64,000 nucleotides of DNA from Hyalangium versicolor (GTDB lineage: Bacteria > Myxococcota > Myxococcia > Myxococcales > Myxococcaceae), in the NCBI RefSeq assembly GCF_020103695.1, contig NZ_JAHXBF010000021.1, positions 1-64,000 of the forward strand, given 5' to 3'. Below the pieces are notes generated by a model. It made no database searches, was not told the DNA's origin, and worked only from the letters and a program-made list of their open reading frames with translations. Each line of letters opens with the position of its first letter. Position 1 is the first letter of the stretch. The translations under genes were made by a program, and so were the position numbers. Below are positions 52,036 to 61,114 of the stretch, piece by piece.

Positions 52036-53682
52036 TCATGCATTCGACGTGAGTGAAACATGTGTCGGCCTCTCCTCCACCGGCTCGGCCTCGGAGCGAT
52101 GGATGAATGGGCGTACCTGCTCGCGGAGCTTCTCGATGGCCGAGCCCCGCGAAACACCATAGACATAGCGATCCGGGCGCAACAGCACGGTATCGGCGTG
52201 GAACCGGGAGAGCCACGCCGCGAGCTTGCCCTCCACATCCACGACGTCTCCAGGCCCGGCCTCGGCGGCCCGCTCGGCGGGGAGCACGCGCAGCGGAACG
52301 CCTCCCAACTCCCGGGCGAGCGCCTCGGCGGACTGCCGCACCGGCTCCGTGACATCCGCCAGGCTGAGCACCGCGAAGCGGTTGCCCATGACATCGTCCA
52401 GCGGCACCGTGCGGCCTCCGGCCAGCCCCACCTTCGGCTGGAGAAAGTACTGACCCTCCGGAGCATTGTCCTTGTACCGGCCGCTGGCGATGAAGCCCTG
52501 CGGGATGAACATCTTCGGCTTGGCCTTGAACTCGCGGATGAAGTTGCGCGCCCCCGCGACGTTCTTGTAGCTCCACCGGAGCAGCGCGTTGCGGAGCGAC
52601 GCGACGAACTTCGAGCGGGACAGGAACACCCGGCCCATCATCAGCGTGGCCTTGATCATGTTCACCACGTGCGGCCGCCGCTCGCGCTCGTAGGTGTCCA
52701 GCAGCGCATCGCCCGCCGCGCCCCGGCGCACCTGCGCCAGCTTCCAAGTGAGGTTCATGGCGTCGCGGATGCCTGAGCACAACCCCTGGCCCATGAAGGG
52801 CGGCATGAGGTGCGCCGCGTCTCCCAGCAGGAACACGCGCCCGTCCCTCCAGCGCGCCGCCACCTTGCTGTGGAAGGTGAACACCGCCGCGCGCGTCACC
52901 TTCACCTGCTTCGGATCGACGAACTGCCCCAGCAGCTTGTCGACGAACTCCTTCGTGTCGATGATGTCCGAGCGCTCGTTCTCTCGCACCAGGAAGTCCA
53001 TGCGAATCTCATTGAGCGGGCCGCGCGTGGCGAAGCCGGGGCGCTCCGGATCGCAGACGTAGTAGCTGAAGACGGGCTCGGGCGTCTCGGTGGTGCAGGC
53101 CAGGGTGATCCACGGCTCGCCGTAGGAGATGCCCTCCATGTCCACGCCCATCCTCTGCCGCACGTCGCTGTGGCCGCCGTCGCAGCCCAGCAGGTAGCGC
53201 GTGCGCACGGGCGAGACGCGGCCGGTGCGCCGGTCCTTCACGTGGACGGTGACGCACTCGGCATCCTGGGTGAAGGACTCCACCTCGTGGCCCAGCCTCA
53301 GCTCCACGTGGGGGAAGCGCCCGAGCCCCTGGCGCAGCACGCCTTCGAGCTGCGGCTGGCTGAAGAAGGACAGGGCCGGGTGCCCATATCCGAAGTTCAG
53401 CTCGCTGAAGGCCGCCGTGCCCAGCACCTGCTTCTGCCCATCGATGTAGTCCATGGACTGGCAGGGAAAGAGCGCCACGGCCAGCTCGCCTACCAGGCCC
53501 GCGGCCTGGAAGTTGCGCTGGGTCTCGTCGTCGCACGAGAAGGCTCGGGGCTGTTGGTTCTCTTGGAGCTCACGCTCGATGATGAGCGTCCGCAGTCCAT
53601 GCAACCCCAGGTAGTTGGCCGTGATCGCACCCACGGGGCCACATCCCACGACGACGGCGTCAACAATCTCAGAAGACATCAT
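52036..53682 (-). CDS. FAD-dependent aromatic hydroxylase-type monooxygenase
   Basis: 548 aa, the length of MhpA-type hydroxylases. Rossmann motif VVVGCGPVG, the DG motif LLGCDGGHSDVR and the GD motif VFLLGDAAHLMPPFMGQG define the PHBH-like group A monooxygenases; the C-terminal thioredoxin-like region is present. It hydroxylates an aromatic or polyketide-type substrate using NAD(P)H and O2. Start ATG 53682 is taken; an upstream ATG at 53712 is in frame. It lies between the two duplicated 148-aa genes and next to a diiron-type enzyme gene, which suggests a shared pathway. Confidence 0.88.
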   Translation of the reverse strand: MMSSEIVDAVVVGCGPVGAITANYLGLHGLRTLIIERELQENQQPRAFSCDDETQRNFQAAGLVGELAVALFPCQSMDYIDGQKQVLGTAAFSELNFGYGHPALSFFSQPQLEGVLRQGLGRFPHVELRLGHEVESFTQDAECVTVHVKDRRTGRVSPVRTRYLLGCDGGHSDVRQRMGVDMEGISYGEPWITLACTTETPEPVFSYYVCDPERPGFATRGPLNEIRMDFLVRENERSDIIDTKEFVDKLLGQFVDPKQVKVTRAAVFTFHSKVAARWRDGRVFLLGDAAHLMPPFMGQGLCSGIRDAMNLTWKLAQVRRGAAGDALLDTYERERRPHVVNMIKATLMMGRVFLSRSKFVASLRNALLRWSYKNVAGARNFIREFKAKPKMFIPQGFIASGRYKDNAPEGQYFLQPKVGLAGGRTVPLDDVMGNRFAVLSLADVTEPVRQSAEALARELGGVPLRVLPAERAAEAGPGDVVDVEGKLAAWLSRFHADTVLLRPDRYVYGVSRGSAIEKLREQVRPFIHRSEAEPVEERPTHVSLTSNA

Positions 53683-53875
53683 GGGTTCTCGTGGAACAGG
53701 AGCCCGACTCATCGGCAGTGCAACGCTCCGCAGTCTAGCGGAAGCGGCTCATCATGAGGTTTTTGTCACTTCCGGGGCACCCGTTCACAGGAAGGATAGA
53801 GGAAGCCGCAGCGGGAGGGAGCGCTTGCACGGCGACTGGGCGAGCACGCCCTGCGTCATGGCAGGGGGGTCGCCG

Positions 53876-54322
53876 TTACACCACCAGGCCTCGATCCCTG
53901 GCCGCGCGGATCACCGGCCCCGCGTCCTTGTTCAGGCGCTTGGACAAGTCGTCGGCGGTGGTCTCCACGCTCTTATGCACCGACAGGAAGTTGTCGTAGG
54001 TGCGGGTGATGATGAGCATGCCGGAGATGATGACGCGCTGCAGGCTGTTCTGCAGGTCCGAGCCCTCGATGATGAGGTGGGCCACCTCGCAGTAGTTGCG
54101 GGCGGCGTTCATCAGCGCGTTGAGGTTGTTGCGTTCCTCGGCGTTGGGGACCTTCACCTTCGAGTCGAGGGAGCCCACGTACAGCAGCGACTGGCCCAAG
54201 CGTTTGTGGGCCATGGCCATGTGGGCTTCCATGGCCTCAATGTCCTGCTTGGAGGGCGGGCGCAGCCACCGGGAGAAGATGACCCGGTCGATGATGTCCA
54301 CCTTGAATGCCGTGTTCAACAC
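53876..54322 (-). CDS. 148-aa duplicated protein, copy 2
   Basis: 148 aa, GTG start with the same GGAGTGAAGTC leader as copy 1 at 51421-51867. The first 110 residues are almost identical (PPSKQDIEAMEAHMA, NAEERNNLNALMNAARNYCE) while the C-terminal third has diverged (VETTADDLSKRLNKDAGPV). The homology continues about 25-30 bp upstream of the start into non-coding DNA, showing a DNA-level duplication. It lies downstream of the acyltransferase/heme-oxygenase-like gene on the same strand. Confidence 0.7.
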   Translation of the reverse strand: MLNTAFKVDIIDRVIFSRWLRPPSKQDIEAMEAHMAMAHKRLGQSLLYVGSLDSKVKVPNAEERNNLNALMNAARNYCEVAHLIIEGSDLQNSLQRVIISGMLIITRTYDNFLSVHKSVETTADDLSKRLNKDAGPVIRAARDRGLVV

Positions 54323-54440
54323 GACTTCACTCCTCGAGGAAGGCGAGGAGCCCGACGCCGCGCTCCAGGCCCTGGCGGGGGGCTCTTGACCCACTGCATC
54401 CTGCATCAACAGGGAAGGCCTGGAAAGGAATCCATCCCAC

Positions 54441-55772
54441 CTACGGCTGGGGCAGGGCGCTGAACAGGTCCACGTCGCTCACGTAGCTGTCCCACTGCTT
54501 CAGGGTGGCATCCACACTCACCCGGAGCATGGACAGGAAGCGGCGCATCTCCTGCTCCGTCTTCAGGTGCTGGGCCAGCAGGTCCAGGTTGCCCTGCCAG
54601 TGGCCGTCATCGCCGCCGTCGAACTCGATGTGCGAGCCCAGGAAATGGGTGGCCTTCTGCGGCTCCTTCACGCCCCACGAGGCCACGCACCCGTTGAGCT
54701 TCTCCATGAAGAGGTTGCCCAGGTGGCCGCTGACGCCCTCGGCGGCCAGGGGCGCGGCGAGCATGAGGATGGGGTCCTCGTAGAAGCCGATGGCGGCCTC
54801 CTGCGTGCACATGAACTCGCGCGTGGGCAGGTTGGCCTGGGCCAGCTCCTTCACGTACTGCACGTCCTCGCCCAGGTGCGCCAGGTCCTTCTCGATGATG
54901 ATCTCGTGGTTGATCTCCCCGCGCAGGTGGGCAATGAAGTGCGTGCGCAGCTCCGTGGTGGGCGAGGTCCCCACGCAGCGGCCCAGAAGGCGCGTGGTGT
55001 AGCGGACGAACTGGTGCATCTGCGTGAGCGAGTACACGTACTGCTCGCGCGTGAGGGTGCCGGCCTCCACCGCCTGGAAGAAGCTGGCCTGGCCCACCTT
55101 GTCGAGGAACAGGTTGTTGATGGTGTCGAGAATCTCGGCCACCAGGAAGGACGGCACCACGGGCTGACCGGCCTCGCGGGCCTCCTCGAAGGCGCGGTGG
55201 AGCACGATGTCCAGGCGCTGGGACTTGGCGCGGTAGGCATGGCCGCCGGGCCCGTCGATGCGCGGCACGCCCCCGAGCGAGACGAGGTTGTACTGGCGCG
55301 CCAGCGGCGTGGCGTCATCCACCATGAGGAAGCTGGCCATCTTGCGGTCCCAGCTGCGCGCCTGGCGCAGGGCCGCGTAGAGCAGCACCGCCGAGGTGCC
55401 CTTGGGTGCGTCCGGGGCCACGTGCACGCGCGTGAGGAAGGCCGACTTCTCCAGCACGGAGGGGTCCAGGCGGGTGCGGCTCTGGAAGTCGCTGCCCTCG
55501 GCCTGCAATACGGTGGCGAAAGCCACCGCGCGGTTCGTGCCGTGCTCCACCAGCGTCACGTCATAGCCCTTGGCGCCCGTGAGGCTCTCGGTGGCGAGGA
55601 ACTCGGCGGCGCGCGCGGCGCTCTGGGCCGCCAGCGGTGCCAGCAGCGCGGGGGTGGCTTGAGGGACCCGGTCGATGACCGCATCCAGCTGGGCCGTGAC
55701 TCGCTGAGTCGTCACCTGGGGCCGGGGCTTCTGATGCCAGATGGGGTTGGGCTTCGAGGCGAGGGCGGTCAT
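54441..55772 (-). CDS. GNAT-like / heme-oxygenase-like iron enzyme fusion
   Basis: 443 aa. Residues ~45-205 look like a GNAT/FeeM-type N-acyltransferase: SDFQSRTRLDPSVLEKSAFLTRVHVAP, GTSAVLLYAALRQA, DDATPLARQYNLVSLGGVPR. Residues ~215-440 form an all-helical heme-oxygenase-like domain of the iron-containing redox enzyme type, with candidate metal ligands in GEINHEIIIEKD, APLAAEGVSGHLG and HFLGSHIEFDGGDDGHW. Such diiron oxidases (HDO superfamily, e.g. UndA, SznF, CADD) perform oxidative cleavage or N-oxygenation. The fusion suggests that an acyl-amino-acid-like product is made and then oxidised in one polypeptide. The substrate is unknown. Confidence 0.65.
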   Translation of the reverse strand: MTALASKPNPIWHQKPRPQVTTQRVTAQLDAVIDRVPQATPALLAPLAAQSAARAAEFLATESLTGAKGYDVTLVEHGTNRAVAFATVLQAEGSDFQSRTRLDPSVLEKSAFLTRVHVAPDAPKGTSAVLLYAALRQARSWDRKMASFLMVDDATPLARQYNLVSLGGVPRIDGPGGHAYRAKSQRLDIVLHRAFEEAREAGQPVVPSFLVAEILDTINNLFLDKVGQASFFQAVEAGTLTREQYVYSLTQMHQFVRYTTRLLGRCVGTSPTTELRTHFIAHLRGEINHEIIIEKDLAHLGEDVQYVKELAQANLPTREFMCTQEAAIGFYEDPILMLAAPLAAEGVSGHLGNLFMEKLNGCVASWGVKEPQKATHFLGSHIEFDGGDDGHWQGNLDLLAQHLKTEQEMRRFLSMLRVSVDATLKQWDSYVSDVDLFSALPQP

Positions 55773-55917
55773 CAGGTACTCCAGTCAAATCGGGCGGGGA
55801 AACAAAAGTGCTGCACATCTGTAAACAAGAAGGACCAGCGCGGTCCATTATCCATGAGATCCCCGTGGGCTTTTCAACGGAGGTCGGCGCTTTCTCCGCT
55901 TGGAGTCCATCAGGTCT

Positions 55918-55940
55918 CCTACCTTGACCGCTCAAGTAGG
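55918..55940. promoter_or_regulatory. Imperfect inverted repeat upstream of PhoD-like gene
   Basis: CCTACCTTGA-CCGC-TCAAGTAGG is a near-palindrome with one extra base in the left arm. It lies 27 bp upstream of the PhoD-like start, in the divergent gap to the acyltransferase/iron-enzyme gene. A regulator-binding site is possible. Confidence 0.35.
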
Positions 55941-55966
55941 TAGACATCACCCAGGAGGGGAAACGG

Positions 55967-57421
55967 ATGGCGCTCGTGTTTCCAGTGAAGCCGGTGACGG
56001 TGGGTCCCATCGTGGGACACACGACGGACACCACGGTGCGGTTGTGGGGCCGGGGCCAGCCTCCTCCGGTGGGCGGAGGGGTGCGGTGCTACGGCGTGGC
56101 GCATTTGCTCGAGGGCGGTTCCACCACGCCCGCCCAGGCGCGTTACTTCAAGCTGCTGCCCGAGGACGACTTCACTGGTAGCGTGGACTTCCCGGGGCTG
56201 GAGTCGGGCAAGGCCTACGCGTACCGGATGGGGTTCTTCTATTCGGACGTGGAGCAGCAACTGCTGGTGCCGGCGGTGGGGTTGGAGCTGCAGGGGGCCA
56301 GTGCGGGTGTCTTCCGCACGGCTCGTGCGCCGGGCAGTCCGGAGCTCTCGCTGGTGTTCGGCTCCTGCCGCCACCCGGTGCCGGGCCTGGAGGACCTGCT
56401 CAACATCGGGCTGCCGGACCGGGGCGATCGCGTCTTCCGGACGATCCTCGAGCAGGTGGAAGGCGGGCGGCCCACGGACCTGATGCTGATGGTGGGCGAT
56501 CAGATCTACGCGGACGTGGCGGCGTCGAACAAGACGTTCGCCCAGTACTGCGCCAACTACCAGCGCTCCTTCTCCCAGCCGAACCTGCGCAAGCTCATGT
56601 CGCGGGTGCCCACGTACATGACGCTGGATGACCACGAGCTGGCAGACAACTGGTCCATGGATCGGCTGCAGGATCCGAAGCTCTCGCCCGAGCAGCTCTC
56701 GGCCAACAAGGCGCGCTTCCTGGCGGCGATCCAGGCGTACCGCTGCTACCAGGTGGTGCACGGGCCGGCGCTGGAGCGCAAGAACGAGCAGGGGCTCACC
56801 AACGCCATCACCCGGTACTGGTACACCTTCCAGTCGGGCCCCGCGCGCTTCTTCGTGCTGGACGTGCGCACCGAGCGCTACAAGTCCGCCCAGCCTCCGG
56901 AGATCATCAGCACCACCCAGATGCAGGCGCTGAAGGACTGGCTGAAGGCGGATCCGGGCGGGCTGAAGTTCGTGGTGTCCGCGGTGCCCTTCTTCCCGGA
57001 CGTGAAGCTGGGCGGCTGGGCACTGTCCGAGCGCAACGACAAGTGGGCCGGCTTCCAGCACCAGCGTCAGGGCCTGCTGGACTTCATGCGGGACCAGGGT
57101 GTGCACCGCACGGTGTTCCTCTCGGGCGACGTGCACGTGTCGCTCTGGGCGGAGCTGAAGAGCACCTCGCGGCCGGACTTCCGCGTGCACTCCATCATCT
57201 CCTCGGCGTTCAACACTCCGGCCTTCACTCCTCCGGAGTTCATCTTCGAGACGCGCGGGGTGCTCGACGGGCAGGCGGACTACGTCATCACCCGGCACGG
57301 GGGATACACGGACGTGAGCAACTTCACCCGGCTGAGCTGGAAGGCCCCCGTGCTGCGCGTGGAGGTCTTCGATCGCAAGGGCCAGCGCCTCGAGGAGGCT
57401 TCCCTGAACCTGGACGGGTGA
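55967..57421 (+). CDS. PhoD-like metallophosphatase
   Basis: 484 aa. GGAGGGGAAACGG lies before the ATG. N-terminal fibronectin-like PhoD_N region (VGPIVGHTTDTTVRLWGRG), then the calcineurin-like domain: LVFGSCRHP, DLMLMVGDQIYAD, TYMTLDDHELADNW, FFVLDVRTERY, FLSGDVHVSLWAEL. This matches PhoD-type alkaline phosphodi/monoesterases. No Tat signal is visible, unlike classical PhoD, so a cytoplasmic role or non-classical location is possible. Divergent from the acyltransferase/iron-enzyme gene. Confidence 0.88.
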   Translation: MALVFPVKPVTVGPIVGHTTDTTVRLWGRGQPPPVGGGVRCYGVAHLLEGGSTTPAQARYFKLLPEDDFTGSVDFPGLESGKAYAYRMGFFYSDVEQQLLVPAVGLELQGASAGVFRTARAPGSPELSLVFGSCRHPVPGLEDLLNIGLPDRGDRVFRTILEQVEGGRPTDLMLMVGDQIYADVAASNKTFAQYCANYQRSFSQPNLRKLMSRVPTYMTLDDHELADNWSMDRLQDPKLSPEQLSANKARFLAAIQAYRCYQVVHGPALERKNEQGLTNAITRYWYTFQSGPARFFVLDVRTERYKSAQPPEIISTTQMQALKDWLKADPGGLKFVVSAVPFFPDVKLGGWALSERNDKWAGFQHQRQGLLDFMRDQGVHRTVFLSGDVHVSLWAELKSTSRPDFRVHSIISSAFNTPAFTPPEFIFETRGVLDGQADYVITRHGGYTDVSNFTRLSWKAPVLRVEVFDRKGQRLEEASLNLDG

Positions 57422-57436
57422 GGCAGCCGGGCCGCG

Positions 57437-58144
57437 CTACTCCTTGCCGAAGACGACCTGCGAGCCGCCCGAAGCGGAGACCTTGCGGCGCGCGGGCGCG
57501 CTGTCCGCATGAACGGAGCTGCCACCGGACAGCTCAGCCTTGATGCTCTCGGAGGGGTTGGCGTCCACGCTGACACCGCCGCTGCCCTCCACCTCGAGCG
57601 ACTTGAGGCTGAGCTCCTTGGCGTGCACCTCGGCGCCGCCGCTGGCCTCCACCTCGGCCGAGTCGGCACGGCCCTTCAGCGTCACCTCACCGCCGCCGCT
57701 GACCTCCACCTCGAGGCGCTTCGTGTCCAGCTTGCGCACGGTGAGCTCGCTGCCGCCGCTGGAGTCGACAGAGAAGGACTCGGCGGACGTGGCCTCGGCC
57801 TCTACCTCGGCGCCGCCGCTGGCCCCCACATGGGTGAGCTTGGGGGTGGAGATGACGACGCGCACGCCCTTGCTGGAGATGTTCTCCCCCCACGACTTCT
57901 TGTCCATGTTCACGACCAGCTTGCCGTCCTCGACTTCGGTGCGGAGCAAGCTCACCTGCTTGTCGTCTCCGGAGACGCGCACGGACTTGGGGCCGATCGT
58001 CACCTGGGCCTTGATGCCGCCGCCCACCTCGACGCCGTGGAAGTCGGAGACGTCACGGGTCTCCTCACGGGTGGAGCCCTCGGCGAAGGCGCAGAAGGAC
58101 AGCAGGAGCGTCGGGACGACCAGGGCGGCGCGGAGGTTCTGCAT
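57437..58144 (-). CDS. Exported head-GIN (DUF2807) beta-helix protein
   Basis: 235 aa. ATG 58144 has GGAGAG upstream. Signal peptide ALVVPTLLLSFCAFA. The mature part opens with TREETRDVSDFHGVEVGGGIKAQV, the head-GIN signature, and continues with ~19-residue rungs each carrying SGG or SGGAE (GASGGAEVEAE, DSSGGSELTV, VSGGGEVTLKG, EASGGAEVHAK, EGSGGVSVDA, ELSGGSSVHA), a parallel beta-helix. Probably periplasmic or cell-surface; adhesion or polymer binding is suspected. Convergent with the phosphatase (15 bp). Confidence 0.85.
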   Translation of the reverse strand: MQNLRAALVVPTLLLSFCAFAEGSTREETRDVSDFHGVEVGGGIKAQVTIGPKSVRVSGDDKQVSLLRTEVEDGKLVVNMDKKSWGENISSKGVRVVISTPKLTHVGASGGAEVEAEATSAESFSVDSSGGSELTVRKLDTKRLEVEVSGGGEVTLKGRADSAEVEASGGAEVHAKELSLKSLEVEGSGGVSVDANPSESIKAELSGGSSVHADSAPARRKVSASGGSQVVFGKE

Positions 58145-58244
58145 GGTGGCTCTCTCCAAGGGAAGAATGGAGGCTCGAAGCCTCGGGGCATTGTGCTGTA
58201 CGCACGAGCCCCCGGACCCATTGCAGCCCTCGAGAGCAGGCAGG

Positions 58245-60902
58245 CTAGTTCGGGTCGAGCTGATCCAGGGAGAGCCGCAGGGCCGTCGTCTCGCCGGGTT
58301 TGATGTCCACCGGCAAGCGCAGGCTCTTGCCCTCCGCGCTGACGAGCTTGAGGGAGTGCTTGCCTGACGGGAGGCTGAGCTTGAAGAGCGGTGTGTCTCC
58401 CAGGTAGCGCCGCCCCAGGTACACCTTCGCGTAGGGCGTGGTGACGAGCGTGAGCAGACCGCCCCCGGCCGGCGAGGAGGCCGCGGAAGGCTCGTCATCG
58501 GTGGAGGCTTCCTCGCCCTCGCTGGGCGCGGCCTTGGCGTTCTGGCGTGCGCGCTTCGTCTGGGGGCGGGACTGCTTCTTCGTCGAGTCCGAGTCGGCCT
58601 CCGCGCTCTTGGGGACATCTCCTGTGGCTGGAGCGGCTTCGGCGGGCGTCACGGACGCCACGGTGTCCGCAGGGGTGGCCTCGGTGGGCGAGGTGGGCTG
58701 CGCAACGGGCTCGGTGGGGGTGGGGGGCTTGGGGTTTCCGGCAGCGAGCGTCTCAGCGGCAGCGGGAGTTGCCTCCGCGGACGGAGGGGCAGGCTCCGGA
58801 GCAGGCGGAGACGGGGGAGCCTGTACAATGGCCGGAGGCTCCTGCTTGGGAGGAGGACTCACGGGCTCCGGCGAGGCTTTCACCGGAGTGGGAGGAGGCG
58901 CTCCCATGCCGAGCATTCCGCTCACGCGGCCGCCATCCAACCCGAGGGCCACGGTCGCGCCCAGCGCACCGAGCACCAGCACGCCCACGACGAGCACCCA
59001 CACCCAGCTCCGGCCTGGCTTCCTGTCCGGAGACAAGGCGGTGATGGTGGGCGAGGTGAGGAGGGTGGGCCCTTCCTCGTTGTCGGGGACGAGCGTCTCG
59101 TTGGTGTCCGCGGTGGGTTCTTCCTCCATCCTCACCGCGCGGACGGGCCGGGTGGTGACTTCAGGATCCTCCTCGGGCGGAGGCGTGGGGGCGCGGCGCC
59201 GGGGAGGGCGGGCTCCGGGAGCACCAGCTGCGGGGAGACGATCGCTGGACGGGCGCACGCGGCCGGTGGAGACCCTCACCGGGGGCATCGGCGCATCGTC
59301 CTGCTTCGCGGGAGCCGAGGGACCCTTGGCGAGGGGATTGTCCATGAAGGGGACGGTTCCCTCGGTGAGCTCCGCTCGCTCGAGCATGGTGCGCAGCGCG
59401 GGGTTCGAGTCGTCCTCCGCGTTGGGATCCATCAGTGGCGGCAGATCGATGGACGCCGCGCGGGTGGAGATGATCCGCGTCTCGGAGGGAGAGGGTTCAG
59501 GAAGTGCCTCCGCGTCTGGCTGCGTGCGCCCGGTGGTCTCCGACGCTGGAGGAGGCGGAGGCATGGCGAACTCACCCGCGGTGCTCGTGCGCTTCTGGGG
59601 CAGGGGCTCGAACACGGGACGACGGGCGGCGGCCTCGGGGGACGACAGCGTATGGAGCCCGGAGGTGGGCCGCCGCGGAGGGCCCTCTCGTGCGGGCTTT
59701 GCCGGAGGCGGATCCTGCGGAGGCGGCGCGGGAGGCTTCACCGTGGGCAGCCCGGTCAACGAGGCCGCCCGTGGAGGGGCCTGCAGCGTGGGAGTAATTT
59801 GCGGCAGGCTGGGTGGGCTCGTGATCTCGGCGGGAGGAGGTGCGGGCTCCGCGGCTGCGGGCGGGGAGAGGATGTGCGCCAGGTTGACCTCTCCGGTGGT
59901 GTCGCCGCTCAGCGCGCGCCCGGCCATGAGCAGCTGGCGGGTCTGCGCGCGGCGATCCGAGAAGAGGCGGCTGATCAGCTCTCCGCTCTGCTCCGGGTGC
60001 CAGATGAGGGGCCCCACGGCGCGCTCCAGGGCGCGAGCGAACTCCAGCGTCGTCGAGTATCGGTCCTCGCGCTTGCGGGACAGCGCCTTGAGCACGATGG
60101 CGTCGAGCTCCGGCGGGATGGCCTTGTTCGTGCGCGAGGGAGGGGGCACCTGGCCGTGCAGCACGGCGCCGGCACCGGCCTCGGGGGTCTTGGCATGGAA
60201 CAGGCGCAGGCCGGTGAGGCACTCGTGCAGCACCACGCCCAGGCTGAACAGATCGCTGCGAGCATCCAGGGGCTCGCCGAGGATCTGCTCCGGAGACATA
60301 TAGCCGCTGGTGCCCTTCACCATGCCGATCTGCGTGCGGCTCTTGCGCGCGAGGTTCTTGGCGATGCCGAAGTCCAACAGCTTGGTGACGCCTTCGTACG
60401 TCACCATGACGTTCTTCTCGGCCACGTCGCGGTGGATGACGGGTGAGGGCCGGCCGAGCGGATCCGTGAAGGTGTGCGCGTAGTGCAGGGCGAGGGCGGT
60501 GTCGCGCACGGCCTCGAGGCTGAAGCCCACGGGGATGGGCTCGTTGGCGGCGCGGCAGGCCTTGGCGACCTCCACCAGCGTGGCGCCGGGGACGAACTCC
60601 ATGGCGAGGAAGAGCTCGCCATTGGCCACGTCCAGGTCGAACACCTGGGCGATGTGGGGGTGGTTGAAGGCGGCGGTGACGCGGGCTTCGTCCAGGAACA
60701 TCTGGACGAACTCCTCCTCGCCGGCGATGTCGGGGAGGATCTGCTTGAGCACCACCAGCTTGCGGAAGCCGGCGAGACCACGCTGCGACGCGAGGAAGAT
60801 CTCCGCCATCCCGCCCGTGGACAGGCGGCAGAGCACCTCGTATTTGCCCAGCTTCCGGCCGCTGAAGGCGTCCGGGGCGAGCGGCAGCGTGGAACCACCC
60901 AT
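58245..60902 (-). CDS. Large membrane Ser/Thr protein kinase with PEGA tail
   Basis: 885 aa. Kinase domain ~20-290: STGGMAEIF, Lys53 (VLKQIL), HRD 157-159 with Asn164 (HRDVAEKN), DFG 177-179, SPEQ. It is closer to the kinase at 39441-41189 than to the one at 5833 (shared YAHTFTDP-GRPSP and HRDVAxKN). A ~300-residue Pro-rich cytoplasmic linker, one membrane helix (~630-650), a Pro/Ala/Thr-rich extracytoplasmic linker and a C-terminal PEGA domain (~812-885: TTPYAKVYLGRRYLGDTPL). The first gene upstream on the other side is the lipoprotein toxin. No TPR partner is adjacent in this case. Confidence 0.93.
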   Translation of the reverse strand: MGGSTLPLAPDAFSGRKLGKYEVLCRLSTGGMAEIFLASQRGLAGFRKLVVLKQILPDIAGEEEFVQMFLDEARVTAAFNHPHIAQVFDLDVANGELFLAMEFVPGATLVEVAKACRAANEPIPVGFSLEAVRDTALALHYAHTFTDPLGRPSPVIHRDVAEKNVMVTYEGVTKLLDFGIAKNLARKSRTQIGMVKGTSGYMSPEQILGEPLDARSDLFSLGVVLHECLTGLRLFHAKTPEAGAGAVLHGQVPPPSRTNKAIPPELDAIVLKALSRKREDRYSTTLEFARALERAVGPLIWHPEQSGELISRLFSDRRAQTRQLLMAGRALSGDTTGEVNLAHILSPPAAAEPAPPPAEITSPPSLPQITPTLQAPPRAASLTGLPTVKPPAPPPQDPPPAKPAREGPPRRPTSGLHTLSSPEAAARRPVFEPLPQKRTSTAGEFAMPPPPPASETTGRTQPDAEALPEPSPSETRIISTRAASIDLPPLMDPNAEDDSNPALRTMLERAELTEGTVPFMDNPLAKGPSAPAKQDDAPMPPVRVSTGRVRPSSDRLPAAGAPGARPPRRRAPTPPPEEDPEVTTRPVRAVRMEEEPTADTNETLVPDNEEGPTLLTSPTITALSPDRKPGRSWVWVLVVGVLVLGALGATVALGLDGGRVSGMLGMGAPPPTPVKASPEPVSPPPKQEPPAIVQAPPSPPAPEPAPPSAEATPAAAETLAAGNPKPPTPTEPVAQPTSPTEATPADTVASVTPAEAAPATGDVPKSAEADSDSTKKQSRPQTKRARQNAKAAPSEGEEASTDDEPSAASSPAGGGLLTLVTTPYAKVYLGRRYLGDTPLFKLSLPSGKHSLKLVSAEGKSLRLPVDIKPGETTALRLSLDQLDPN

Positions 60903-61058
60903 TTGAGAAAATCGAGTCTACACCGCCAAACGCCCGTGACCGAAAGGGTGGCGCGAGAATTTTACAAGCAGCGGAACCTGGCCTCGGGAGGCCTGGGACG
61001 GAAGGGGGACTCGCTCAGGATGGTGCGGATTCCTTTGAGGGGACGGCAGTGGTGGGCC

Positions 61059-61108
61059 CCCCTCCCTGGGGCATCCTTCCGTGAGGAGGGGGCTGAGCGC
61101 AGCATGGA
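61059..61108 (+). repeat. 50-bp direct repeat, copy A (toxin leader)
   Basis: Bases 61059-61108 are identical to 63951-64000 at the window end. The segment includes inverted arms CCCCTCC / GGAGGGG and ends inside the Shine-Dalgarno of the lipoprotein toxin gene. It therefore marks the 5' leader of a duplicated cassette. Confidence 0.9.
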
Positions 61109-61114
61109 GGGCGC

